A stretch of DNA of 47,455 nt from Paulinella micropora (GCA_009731375.1 BJOX01000339.1:275535-322989); one strand, 5' to 3'. Positions 34,885-44,411 are shown, numbered from the stretch's first letter. Numbers and translations are program-made. The notes: a model not told the origin generated them from the sequence alone.

Positions 34885-35698
34885 GTAAGTGAAAAGTGGG
34901 AAAGAGATAGAAAAGAGGGAAGGGGAAGGGAGGAAAGACATGGGAGATGAAAGGGAAGAGAGGGCAAGGGGAGGGGAGAAGGGCATGGGAGATGAAAAGG
35001 AGTAGAGGGAGAGAGATGAGAGATGGAGGGAAAGACGTGGAAGATGAAGGGAAGAGAGGGAAAGAGATAGAAGAGAGGGCAAGGGGAAGGGGGGAAAGAG
35101 GAGAGATGAAGGGAAGAGAGGGAAAGAGATAGAAGAGAGGGAAGGGGAGGGGGGAAAGACATAGGAGATGAAGGGAAGAGAGGAAAAGAGATAGAAGAGA
35201 GAGAGGGGGGAAAGACGTGGGCGATGAAGGGAAGAGAAGGAAAGAGATACAAGAGAGGGAGGGGGGGGGAGTGATAGCAAAGATACGGCAGATGCAAGTA
35301 AAAAGAGGGAGGGGAGGGAGAGAGATAGAAGAGAGGGAAGGGGGAGGGGATTGATACCAACAGATACGGCAGATGAAGGGAAGAGAGGGAAGAGGGAAGG
35401 GAGGGAGGAGAGAGAGCAAGCGGGAGGGAAGAAGCGATGAATGGTGTGTATGGGAAAGATGAGAGAGAGAGAGAGAAGGGAAAATGTAAATAAGTAAGAA
35501 ACTAAATAAGTAAGTAAGCTATGGCATACGTAGGGAAAGAAAAGAGGGAACCAGGCCCGGGGGGGGGGGGGGGGGGAAAAAAGTTTTTNNNNNNNNNNGG
35601 GGGGGGGGGGGGGGCAGAAATGCTTCATCTCTGTGTGTTGGTGTGTGTTTTTTGTTGTTGTTGTTGTTGTCCTTGTTCTTAATGATCACAGTGACAAG
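34885..35698 (+). repeat. Intron: purine minisatellite derived from exon end; poly-G gap
   Basis: About 550 bases of polypurine with units 'gggaaagacatgggagatga' + 'agggaagagagggaaagaga' that resemble the exon end and intron start ('gggaaagaaatggctgatgt' ... 'gtgggaaagagatagaa'). Then poly-G with a 10-N gap (35589-35598). Long S/L/P open frames on the minus strand are its complement. Confidence 0.82.
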
Positions 35699-35723
35699 AC
35701 AACTCTGGAATCATCTAATCAAG

Positions 35724-35816
<93 letters not shown>

Positions 35817-35843
35817 AGACAATTCTGGAATTATCTAATCAAG

Positions 35844-35891
<48 letters not shown>

Positions 35892-35920
35892 ACAAGACAA
35901 TTCTGGAAATATCTAATCAA
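35699..35920 (+). CDS. Array of three 24-nt micro-exon candidates
   Basis: 35699-35722, 35819-35842 and 35897-35920 follow gacaag|, gaaaag| and gacaag| and precede |gtatat, |gtatat and |gtacat. They read 'TTLESSNQ', 'TILELSNQ' and 'TILEISNQ' in phase 0-0, compatible with exons 34819 and 35941. TA and TG repeats separate them. Variable inclusion would add 8 residues each. Confidence 0.45.
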
Positions 35921-35940
35921 GTACATATTTATGTGTGCAG

Positions 35941-35988
35941 GCGGTTGGGGCAAACAGTACCATGGATGCCATGATGGCTCGTCTGTTG
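35941..35988 (+). CDS. Gene B exon, start of first FYxxHSP module
   Basis: Acceptor tgtgcag|, donor |gtaaca. 48 nt, phase 0-0, reading 'AVGANSTMDAMMARLL', an amphipathic helix. 'ARLL' aligns with 'GRLS' before the FY motif in exon 42522, and both exons begin AVG. Confidence 0.68.
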
Positions 35989-36090
35989 GTAACATACTCA
36001 CTTACTTACTTACTTACTCACTTACTCACTTACTCACTTACTCTTACTTACTTACTTACTTACTCGCTTACTTACTTACTTACTTACTCG

Positions 36091-36124
<34 letters not shown>

Positions 36125-36238
36125 CACTTACTTACTCACTTACTTACTCACTTACTTACTCACTTACTCACTTACTTACTCACTTACTCACTTACTTACT
36201 TACTTACTCACTTACTCACTTACTTACTTACTTACTTG

Positions 36239-36269
<31 letters not shown>

Positions 36270-36350
36270 GCTTGCTTACTTACTTACTTACTTGCTTGCT
36301 TGCTTGCTTACTTACTTACTTGCTTGATTACTTACTTGCTTACTTACTTG

Positions 36351-36400
<50 letters not shown>

Positions 36401-36860
36401 CACTTACTTTACTTCACTTTACTTCACTTTACTTCATTTTACTTCACTTTCCTTTCCTTTCCTTTCCTTTCTTACCTTTCCTTTCCTTTACTTTACTTTA
36501 CTTTCTTAGCTTTCCTTCCCTTTCCTTTCCTTCCCTTCCCTTCCCGTTCCTTCCCGTCCCTTCCTGTTCCCTTTCCCTTCCCCTTCCCCTTTCCCTTTCC
36601 CTTCCCCTTTCCTTTCCCCTTCCCCTTCCCTTTCCCTTTTCCTTTTCCCTTTCCTCTTACGTTTCCTCTTACGTTTCCTTTTACTTTCCTTTACTTTTCC
36701 TCTTACTTTCCTTTTACCTTTCCTTACCTTTCCTTTTACCTTTCCTTTACTTTTCCTTTACCTTTCCTTTTACTTTTACTTTTACTTTTACTTTACTTTA
36801 CTTTGCCTACTTACCTACTTACCTAATTACTTACTTACTTACTTACTTACTTACCTACTA

Positions 36861-36902
<42 letters not shown>

Positions 36903-37201
36903 CTAACCTACTTACTTACTTTACTTACTTACTTACTTTACTTACTTTTTGGGCTGAGTACAAGGCCTACCATACAAACACACATAAACATACATACATA
37001 CATACATACATAGAGAAAAGGACAAGACCTACCATACATAAATACATACATACATACATAGATACATGCATACATAGATGCATGCATGTATGCATGCAAT
37101 ACAATCCAGTCAAATCAAATCAAATCAAATCGAATGCAAATGCAAATGCAAATGCATGTATGCATGCATACATACATACATGCATACATACATACATTTA
37201 G
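35989..37201 (+). repeat. Intron: (ACTT)n, CTTTC gradient, CATA
   Basis: (ACTT)n starts within 8 bases of the donor. From 36410 to 36810 the unit drifts through ttactt, ctttc and cccttcc and back to (ACTT)n, then CATA and 'aaatgc' repeats. 'aaggcctaccatacaaacac' recurs as 'aagacctaccatacataaat' near 37022. No gene. Confidence 0.88.
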
Positions 37202-37255
37202 GACTTCTACGAAACGCATAGTCCAAAAGAGCTGAAGCCAGGCTTTATTGAACAG
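37202..37255 (+). CDS. Gene B exon, FYETHSP motif
   Basis: Acceptor atttag|, donor |gtagtc. 54 nt, phase 0-0, reading 'DFYETHSPKELKPGFIEQ'. It aligns with 'KFYQIHSPGELDRVDEM' in exon 42522, so the protein has two copies of the module. I recall a similar FY..H.P pattern in proteins of several protist groups, but cannot name a Pfam family. Confidence 0.75.
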
Positions 37256-37259
37256 GTAG

Positions 37260-37291
<32 letters not shown>

Positions 37292-37622
37292 AGGAATAGT
37301 GAAAATTTTCGGCCAGAACAAATTATCCCGTAATAACGGTACATTTGTCATTCAAAGTTGCAGAGAATTTCGGCCAGTCGGTAATAACGGTACATTTGTT
37401 GTCCACAAACAAAAGTTTAGTCCAAAATTCCCCGTATTTACGGTTGACTGAAGGTGAGATGGCCAAAATTTTTCACCAAACCTTTATCTATCTATCTATC
37501 TATCTTTTATTATTATTATCATTATTATTATTATTATTATTATGGAGGCGCATGTGCAGATTTATTATTATTATTCTTATTATTATTATTATTATTATCA
37601 TTATTATTATTATTTTGTGAAG
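37256..37622 (+). repeat. Intron: TATC, unique patch, (ATT)n
   Basis: After (CTAT)n comes a unique stretch 37292-37480 with 'cggtaataacggtacatttg' appearing twice, then (ATT)n arrays holding a SINE-like fragment 'ggaggcgcatgtgcagat' (37545-37562; it matches the tail of the SINE at 20667 in reverse orientation). Confidence 0.75.
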
Positions 37623-37664
37623 GTCTGTCTCGCCTACGAAGGCGATGAAGAAGCTTTGTGGAAG
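37623..37664 (+). CDS. Gene B exon, module continuation
   Basis: Acceptor gtgaag|, donor |gtctat. 42 nt, phase 0-0, reading '[14 protein letters not shown]'. It aligns with 'CETYKQDETPFWE' in exon 42522, continuing the FYxxHSP module. Confidence 0.7.
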
Positions 37665-37665
37665 G

Positions 37666-37701
<36 letters not shown>

Positions 37702-37945
37702 CCTACCTACCTACCTACCTACCTACCTATCTACCTATCTACCTATCTATCTATCTATCTATCTATCTATCTGTCTGTCTGTCTGTCTATCTATCTACCT
37801 ACCTACCTACCTACCTACCTACCTACCTATCTATCTATCTATCTATCTACCTACCTACCTACCTATCTATCTACTACCTACCTACCTACCTACCTACCTT
37901 CCTACCTACCTACCTATCTATCCGTCTACCTACCTACTCACCTAG

Positions 37946-38045
37946 AACCTCGCATCGGTTCATGGAATGGAAAAAGTACGGCCCTACATGTACCACGCTA
38001 CCCACGAGCATCGTGAACAAGAGATACTCGCACACGCCGCCAAAG
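37946..38045 (+). CDS. Gene B exon, 100 nt
   Basis: Acceptor acctag|, donor |gtgaat. In phase 0-1 it reads '[20 protein letters not shown]' then '[13 protein letters not shown]' and fits both neighbours. A second frame ('[10 protein letters not shown]...') looks attractive next to YEGDEEALW but violates phase. A downstream copy at 38368-38440 preserves PYMYH..EH.QE..L.HAAK, supporting the chosen frame. Confidence 0.62.
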
Positions 38046-38068
38046 GTGAATCTTCTTTTTTTTCCTTT

Positions 38069-38117
<49 letters not shown>

Positions 38118-38462
38118 ATATATATGTATATATATATATATATATTATATACATTATTATAAAGGTGAACAACGCGGGATTGCTAGTTCCTTTCCTCCCC
38201 CCCTTTTTTTTGTTGTTGTGTGTGTGTGTGTTCTTTCTTTCTTTCTTTGTTCTTTCTTTCTTTCTTTAATTCTTTCTTTCTTTCTCTCTCTCTCTCTCTC
38301 TCTCTCTCCCTCCCTCCCTCCCTATTCTTTTTCTTTCTCTCTTCTTATTTTTCTCCCCTTTTTTCTTCGCCCTACATGTACCACCCCAACATCGAGCATT
38401 GCCAAGAAGGCAAACTTACTCATGCCGCGAAAGAAGAGCGTTCCTCTCATTTCTTCACTCTT

Positions 38463-38512
<50 letters not shown>

Positions 38513-38538
38513 CCCCCCCCTTCCCCCCCCCCCCCCCC

Positions 38539-38578
<40 letters not shown>

Positions 38579-38588
38579 NNNNNNNNNN

Positions 38589-38628
<40 letters not shown>

Positions 38629-38650
38629 GTTGTTGTTGTTGTTATTGTTG

Positions 38651-38684
<34 letters not shown>

Positions 38685-38692
38685 CATTATTA

Positions 38693-38748
<56 letters not shown>

Positions 38749-38986
38749 ATCATCACCACCAGACACCACACCACCACCACCACCACATCCACCATCACCA
38801 CCGCCATCATCAGCACCATCACCACCAGACACCACACCACCACCACATCCACCATCACCACCGCCATCATCATCACCATCACTTGGTCAGTCGAAGCCGA
38901 ACGCCTCGCTTCTATCATCATTATCATCATCATCATCGATATTGTCATCATCACCACCACCATCATCATCATCATCACTTGTACAG
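38046..38986 (+). repeat. Intron: (ATT)n, CT, poly-C/T gap, CCA/TCA repeats, exon echoes
   Basis: Includes the decayed exon copy 38368-38440 without AG or GT borders, a gap (38579-38588) in poly-T, (ATT/GTT)n, and CACCAT repeats. A copy of the next exon's start, 'tcagtcgaagccgaacgcct' (38887-38906), lies ahead of the real one. Confidence 0.8.
38368..38440 (+). pseudogene. Decayed copy of exon 37946
   Basis: Reads 'SPYMYHPNIEHCQEGKLTHA' + 'AK' in the same frame as '[20 protein letters not shown]' + 'AK'. It lacks an acceptor AG and has 'aaagaagagc' where the donor was, so it cannot be spliced in as such. Confidence 0.7.
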
Positions 38987-39043
38987 TTGAAGCAAAGCGA
39001 CATTCTTCCTCGGAGATGGTCTCAGAACTGCAACGAGCCAATG
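38987..39043 (+). CDS. Gene B exon, helical segment
   Basis: Acceptor tacag|, donor |gttgta. 57 nt, phase 1-1, reading 'VEAKRHSSSEMVSELQRAN'. With exon 39963 it makes a continuous helix (SELQRAN-G-ALLAAVEAKK). Confidence 0.62.
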
Positions 39044-39356
39044 GTTGTATGTATGAGAAATTCCCTGTACTTAACCACAATGAGCAATCACTTCAAACGT
39101 TTCGTTCTCAGCCGGTTTTGACCTTCGCGGCTTGTGTACTGTCTCATTTGAAAGCTCTCATCAAGAGCTTTGTAATGAGCCATAACACAGGTTGTAGATG
39201 CAAATACTGACTGAGATCAAAGCGCTTGAAGTCATTGTTCGTTGTGCTTAAGAAATAGGAACTTCTCATGTATGTATTTATGTATGTATGGACGAATGAA
39301 TGTTTGTATGTGTATGTTTTCCATGGAGATGGTCTGAGAATTTCAACCAGCCTCTG

Positions 39357-39390
<34 letters not shown>

Positions 39391-39547
39391 TGTATGTATG
39401 TAATGTAATGTAATGTAATGTATGTATGGACGTATTACAACGACCCACTGGTATGTGTGTATGTATGTATGAATGAATGAATGTTTGTATGTCTGTTTTC
39501 CATGGAGATGGTCTCAGAATTTCAACCAGCCTCTTGTGTGTGTGTGC

Positions 39548-39583
<36 letters not shown>

Positions 39584-39962
39584 ATGTATGTATGGACGTA
39601 TTACAACGAGCCACTGGCATGTGTGTATGCATGTATGTATGTATGTATGTATGTATGGAGATGGTCTCAGAATCGCAATGAGCCTCTGTTGTGTGTGTGT
39701 ATGTATGTATGTATGTATGGACGTATTACAACGACCCACTGGTATGTGTGTATGTATGTGTGTATGTATGTATGTATGTATGTATGGACGAATGTATGTC
39801 TGTATGTATGTAGTATGTATGTCTGTATGTATGTATATATGTATGTATGTAGGAATGTATGTAGGTATGTATGTATGTATGCATGTATGTCTGTATGTAT
39901 GTATGTATGTATGTATGTGTATGTCTGTATGTATGTATGTATGTATGTATGCATGTGTTTAG
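39044..39962 (+). repeat. Intron: unique start, then alternating echo minisatellite and (GTAT)n
   Basis: 39044-39270 is unique sequence; the exon frame stays open to tga at 39207. Three units 'gagatggtctcagaatttca' (39330, 39506, 39658), copies of the exon's 3' half, alternate with three units 'ggacgtattacaacgaccca' (39428, 39595, 39719), each followed by TG/GTAT with potential donors. Confidence 0.8.
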
Positions 39963-39994
39963 GGGCGCTATTGGCAGCGGTCGAGGCTAAAAAG
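39963..39994 (+). CDS. Gene B exon, 32 nt
   Basis: Acceptor gtttag|, donor |gtatgt, which starts (GTAT)n. Phase 1-0, reading 'GALLAAVEAKK'. A diverged copy, 'gctcttctggcagtggttgc', lies at 40517-40536. Confidence 0.62.
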
Positions 39995-40305
39995 GTATGT
40001 ATACATGTATGTATGTACCTATGTATGTATGTATCTACGTATGTATGTATGTATGTATGTATCTATGTATCTATGTATGTATATCTATATATCTATGTAT
40101 CTATGTACCTATGTATGTATGTATGTATGTATCTATGTATGTATGTATCTACGTATCTATGTATGTATCTACGTATCTATGTATGTATGTATGTATCTAT
40201 GTATCTATGTATCTATGTATCTATGTATGTATGTATGTATGTATGTATGTGTGTGTGTGTAATATATGTATGTATGTGTGTGTGTAATGTATGTATGTAT
40301 GTATG

Positions 40306-40336
<31 letters not shown>

Positions 40337-40584
40337 TGTAATGTAATGTTATGTTATGTTATGTTATGCTATGTTATGTTATGTTAGTAATGGTAATGGT
40401 AATGTAATGTAATGTAATGTGTGCGTGTGTGCGTGCGTACGTGCGTAGGTATGTATGTATGTGTGTATGCATGCCTGTCTGCCTGTCTGTCTGTCTGTCT
40501 GCATGCATGCATGTATGCTCTTCTGGCAGTGGTTGCAGCTAGTTATGCGTTTATGTATGTATGTATGTATGTATACATACATAG

Positions 40585-40627
<43 letters not shown>

Positions 40628-40686
40628 CAACAGATATCTGGATTGTCTTTGACCAGATTGTCTTTGATCTTCAACTCGTGTAGGAT

Positions 40687-40723
<37 letters not shown>

Positions 40724-40798
40724 CACCTACCCATCTACCTACCTACCTACCTACCTACCTACCCTACCTACCTATCTATCTATCCATCTATCTTTCAG
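39995..40798 (+). repeat. Intron: (GTAT)n, TAATG pentamers, exon echo, TATC
   Basis: GTAT/CTAT arrays, short 'aatgt' and 'ttatg' pentamers (40333-40420), TGTC repeats, the echo at 40517, CATA, TA and TATC. A ~60-base unique patch at 40627-40688 has 'gattgtctttgaccagattg'-type duplication. Confidence 0.85.
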
Positions 40799-40846
40799 AA
40801 AAATGCTTCCCCAGTAGCATCTCCTCGACAACCTCTGCCCAGCCAG
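40799..40846 (+). CDS. Gene B exon, S/P/Q-rich linker
   Basis: Acceptor ctttcag|, donor |gtatag. 48 nt, phase 0-0, reading 'KNASPVASPRQPLPSQ'. The acceptor has a pyrimidine tract. Confidence 0.7.
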
Positions 40847-41826
40847 GTATAGTTACCCTTTAATTTTATTTTTATCTCCATCTCCATCTTCATCTCCATC
40901 TTCATCTCCACCTCCATCTTCATCTCCATCTTCATCTCCATCTCCATCTTCATCTCCATCTCCATCTCTCATCTCCATCTTCATCTCATCTCATTTCATC
41001 CATCTCATCTCGTCTCGATCTCATCTCTCATCTCAGCTCTCATCTTCATCTCATACACCTTATCTCACCTTATCTTATCTTATCTGATCTTATCTTATCT
41101 TATCTTTATCTTTATCTTTATCTTATCTTATCTTTATCTTATCTTATCTTATCTTATCCTATCCTATCGTATCATACCTTATCTTATCTTATCTTATCTA
41201 TCTTATCTTATCTTATCTTATCCTATCCTATCGTATCCTACCTTATCTTATCTTATCTTATCTTATTTTATCTTATCTTATCTTATCTTATCCTATCCTA
41301 TCGTATCCTACCTTATCTTATCTTATCTGATCCTATCTTATCCTTATCTTATCTTATCTTATCCTATCTTATCCTGTCCTGTCCTATCCTATCCTATCCT
41401 ATCCTATCTTACCTTATCTTATCTTATCTTATCTTATCCTATCCTATCGTATCCTACCTTATCTTATCTTATCTTATCTTATCTTATCTTATCCTATCCT
41501 ATCCTATCCTATCTTATCTTATCCTATCCTATTCTATCCTATATCCTATCCTATCCTATCCTATCCTATCCAATCCTATCCTACCTTACCTTACCTTACC
41601 TTACCTTACCTTATCTTCTCTTCTCTTCTCTTCTCTTGTTCTTGTTCCTGTTCCTGTTCTTGTTCCTGTTCTTTTCTTGTTCTTGTTCTTGTACCTGTTC
41701 CTGATCCTGTTCCTGTTCTTGTTCTTGTTCCTGTTCCTGTTCTTGTTCTTGTTCCTGTTCTTGTTCTTGTTCTTGTTCTTGTTTTCTTTCTTGTTCTGGT
41801 TCTGTTCTGTTCGGTTCTGTTCGTGC

Positions 41827-41860
<34 letters not shown>

Positions 41861-41901
41861 AAAAAATGCACTTAGCTTGCGACCACTGGGGAGAGGAGAG
41901 A

Positions 41902-41937
<36 letters not shown>

Positions 41938-42026
41938 CAGAGAGAGGTAGCAAATAATATAAACAAATAAATGAATAAAAAACAATATACACACACATAG
42001 ACACACTGTCTCTCTATCTATCTATC

Positions 42027-42069
<43 letters not shown>

Positions 42070-42105
42070 CTCTCTCTCTCTTTCTCCCTCCCTCCATCTC
42101 TCCAG
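40847..42105 (+). repeat. Intron: hexamer-to-pentamer gradient array, CT, TG
   Basis: From 40880 units drift from ccatct/tcatct hexamers to ttatc, ctatc and ccttac pentamers, then tcttc and gttctt/gttcct hexamers, ending near 41820. (TG)n, (GA)n and (CT)n follow. The Q/E/N- and R/T-rich minus-strand open frames are the complement of the gttcct array. Confidence 0.9.
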
Positions 42106-42330
42106 TCATCTCCTCAGCAAACCAAAGCCAAGTTTCCTCAGACCCCGCCAAAAGCTCCCGCAGCAGATGGCTCAAGCAAATCCCGGGACAGTCTCCCTCA
42201 CCCTGTGGAGGAGCTAATGCAGCTGATCAAGGGATCTCCAGATGTCATGAAGGATCTCCGACGCCGACTGGACGAATATGATGCACAGCGTTCTTCACAA
42301 GCTAGCCAAGGGGCTGCAGCTGGCCCACAT
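42106..42330 (+). CDS. Gene B exon, 75 codons, GSPDVM helix
   Basis: Acceptor ctccag|, donor |gtatgt, which seeds (GTAT)n. Phase 0-0. An S/P/K-rich start ('SSPQQTKAKFPQTPPKAPAA') is followed by a charged helix 'EELMQLIKGSPDVMKDLRRR' + 'LDEYDAQRSS' and an Ala/Gln tail. The LIKGSPDVMKDLR motif recurs as LIQGSPEIMEELR in exon 42979. Long, in frame and with good splice borders, this is one of the best-supported exons. Confidence 0.82.
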
Positions 42331-42469
42331 GTATGTATGTATCTATGTATGTGTGTATGTATGTGGTTGTGTGTGTGTGTGTTTGAGGGTGAGTGTGTGT
42401 GTTTGAGGGTGAGTGTGTGTGTGTGTTTGAGGGTGAGAGTTAGAGTTAGAGTTACTGTGTGTGTAAGTT

Positions 42470-42521
<52 letters not shown>
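42331..42521 (+). repeat. Intron: (GTAT), (TG), (TA)
   Basis: Donor-seeded GTAT, then 'tttgagggtgagtgtgtgtg' units repeated three times, each with a GTGAGT donor-like word, then (TA)n before the tatag| acceptor. Confidence 0.85.
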
Positions 42522-42887
42522 GCGGTTGGCAACCTGCCGGAGACCAAAGACAAATCGTCACAAAAATCTCGCGGGAGGTCGGGCAACTTCTTTGCCAGGC
42601 TGATGGGAAAGAAGAATGCAGGAGGAAAGACGGGTGCAGCAGTAGCTCCCTCTCCGCCCGTGGTTCTGCCCCAGTCTCTAGTGGACGACAAGAGCTTCCG
42701 AGGGCGCCTCAGCAAGTTCTACCAAATCCACAGCCCAGGGGAGCTAGACCGCGTGGATGAGATGTGCGAGACGTACAAGCAAGATGAAACGCCATTCTGG
42801 GAGGCTCAGGCGAAGAAGTTTGGTAAGGAGGTGGTTAAGTCGTACGAGAAGCCACCTCCGCCAGGCGTCAGCCCCGTAGACGATCTG
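42522..42887 (+). CDS. Gene B largest exon: second FYxxHSP module
   Basis: Acceptor tatag|, donor |gtcaca. 366 nt, 122 codons, phase 0-0. Order: charged start 'AVGNLPETKDKSSQKSRGRS'; 'GNFFARLMGKKNAGGK'; an A/P-rich linker; module 'FRGRLSKFYQIHSPGELDRV' + 'DEMCETYKQDETPFWEAQAK' + 'KFGKEVV'; then 'YEKPPPPGVSPVDDL'. The module matches the one spread over exons 35941, 37202 and 37623, but here it is uninterrupted by introns. The F/Y-x2-H-x-P ... Y ... W ... K[FY]G spacing looks like a short helical protein-interaction module (inference). Confidence 0.85.
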
Positions 42888-42978
42888 GTCACACTACATC
42901 TATCTCTAGCCATGGCTTGCCTATCTCTAGCCATGGCTCATCTATCTCTACCCATGGCTTGTCTGTGTTTTTGCTTAG
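42888..42978 (+). repeat. Intron: 24-bp 'ctagccatgg' minisatellite
   Basis: Three to four units 'atctatctctagccatggct', immediately after the donor. The same minisatellite occurs in the next introns and at 47030-47365. Confidence 0.88.
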
Positions 42979-43062
42979 ATGGCGCTGATTCAAGGCTCGC
43001 CTGAGATCATGGAGGAGCTTCGTACTGCCTTGACCTCTGCCGAGGCCGCCGCCAATAAGGAG
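42979..43062 (+). CDS. Gene B exon, GSPEIM helix
   Basis: Acceptor gcttag|, donor |gttcgt. 84 nt, phase 0-0, reading 'MALIQGSPEIMEELRTALTS' + 'AEAAANKE'. Its first 13 residues align with the motif in exon 42106, a second helical repeat. Confidence 0.8.
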
Positions 43063-43197
43063 GTTCGTTGTTGTTGCTGCTTCTTCTAGCCATGGCTCAT
43101 CTATCTCTAGCCATGGCTCGTCTATCTCTAGCCATGGCTCATCCATCTCTACCGATGACTTATCTATCTAACTCTTGTTATTTATATCTGCTTGCAG

Positions 43198-43305
43198 CAG
43201 CAAGAGAACGGCGGCCTGATTTCACGTGTCAAGGAAAGCTTGAGTTTACGCCGGAGAGGCAGCTCGCCTCGCACTAGCTCCCCAACAGGGGTCAGCCCCA
43301 ATAAG
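43198..43305 (+). CDS. Gene B exon with NAGNAG acceptor
   Basis: Acceptor ttgcagcag: splicing after the first or second CAG adds or drops one Gln. Donor |gtacca. 108 nt, phase 0-0, reading '[20 protein letters not shown]' + '[16 protein letters not shown]'. Basic, S/P-rich. It is flanked by oppositely oriented copies of the ctagccatgg minisatellite. Confidence 0.78.
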
Positions 43306-43752
43306 GTACCAGAGTGGCTTAGTCGATGGAAAGAAATAGGCTGGCCATGGCTAGAGATAGATGAGCAATGGCTAGAGATAGAGAAGCCATGGCTAGAGAT
43401 AGATGAGCCATGGCTAGAGATGAATAAGCCACGGCTAGAGATAAATGAGCCATGGCTGGAGATAGATGAGCCGTGGATATCGATAGATAAGGCATGGAGA
43501 AGGCAAGAGATTGGTGGATTGATTGATTGATGGATGGATTGATTGAGTGAGTGATCGATTGATTGATTGATTGATTGAGTGAGTGAGTGAGTGAATGATT
43601 GAATGGTTGAGTGGTTGATAATATGGGTAGAGTGGTAACGAGATGGGGGGGGGGGGGGGGGGGGGGGGACAGAGACATACACACACACATACACACACAC
43701 ACACGCACAGACAAATGTGTGTACAGATAAATGTGTTTGTCTGTCTGTGAAG
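43306..43752 (+). repeat. Intron: inverted minisatellite, GATT, GAGT repeats, poly-G
   Basis: 43345-43500 holds six to seven units 'ccatggctagagatagatga', the reverse complement of those upstream of exon 43198. GATTGATT and GAGTGAGT repeats, poly-G and CA repeats follow. Confidence 0.88.
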
Positions 43753-43789
43753 CGCAAATCGAGCACACCAAAATACTTTCCAACCAAAG
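43753..43789 (+). CDS. Gene B exon, 37 nt
   Basis: Acceptor gtgaag|, donor |gtaata. Phase 0-1, reading '[12 protein letters not shown]' with one base carried over. Confidence 0.62.
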
Positions 43790-43857
43790 GTAATATCGAT
43801 GGATTGATAGATGGATGGAGGGATGGATGGACAGATGCATGGATGGATGGATGTATA

Positions 43858-43928
<71 letters not shown>

Positions 43929-43938
43929 GCATACATAG

Positions 43939-44006
43939 GTAGTGGCGGCGTCTCCACCTGCAGCGGTGTATGTATGTATGTATGTATCTATGTATGTATG
44001 AATTAC

Positions 44007-44039
<33 letters not shown>

Positions 44040-44243
44040 CATATATATATACATATATATATATATTATATATTATATATATATGTATATATATATATAT
44101 AATATATATTTTTTTGTAAATATATGTATATATTCTTTATATATATATATATATATATGTAGCACTTGAACTTGCTGTTTGAGTTCACGAATCGTTTCTT
44201 CCATGACATGCCTATGTACACGCATAGATATATGTGTAATATA

Positions 44244-44293
<50 letters not shown>

Positions 44294-44411
44294 TCGTAGT
44301 GGTGGCGTCTCCATCTGCAGCGGTGTGTGTATGTATGTATGTATATATATATTGATAGTGTCGCCGTTTCCACCAGCGGCGGGAAGCAAGGGAGAACAAG
44401 AAGAAGAGAAG
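43939..44411 (+). CDS. Three alternative exon copies; the last is complete
   Basis: Copy 1 (43943-43965, or 43939-43965 with the upstream AG) and copy 2 (44300-44322) read 'VAASPPAA' and 'VVASPSAA' and have |gtgtat/|gtgtgt donors. Copy 3 (44359-44411; acceptor gatag|, donor |gtaaga) reads '[18 protein letters not shown]'. All accept phase 1 and leave in phase 0, so splicing two together would shift the frame: they behave as mutually exclusive. TA repeats separate them. Copy 3, being longest with the best donor, is the likely constitutive exon. Confidence 0.5.

Noticed and set aside
34815-35628. Pro/Ser/Leu-rich minus-strand open frames
   Set aside because: Shadow of the purine minisatellite; the supported exon is on the plus strand.
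37950-38045. Frame reading [10 protein letters not shown] as continuation of the FYxxHSP module
   Set aside because: It breaks phase with both neighbouring exons; the frame with HAAK is conserved in the pseudo-exon at 38368.
38460-38840. Poly-Asn/poly-His proteins
   Set aside because: Translations of (ATT)n, (ATC)n and CCA repeats interrupted by a gap.
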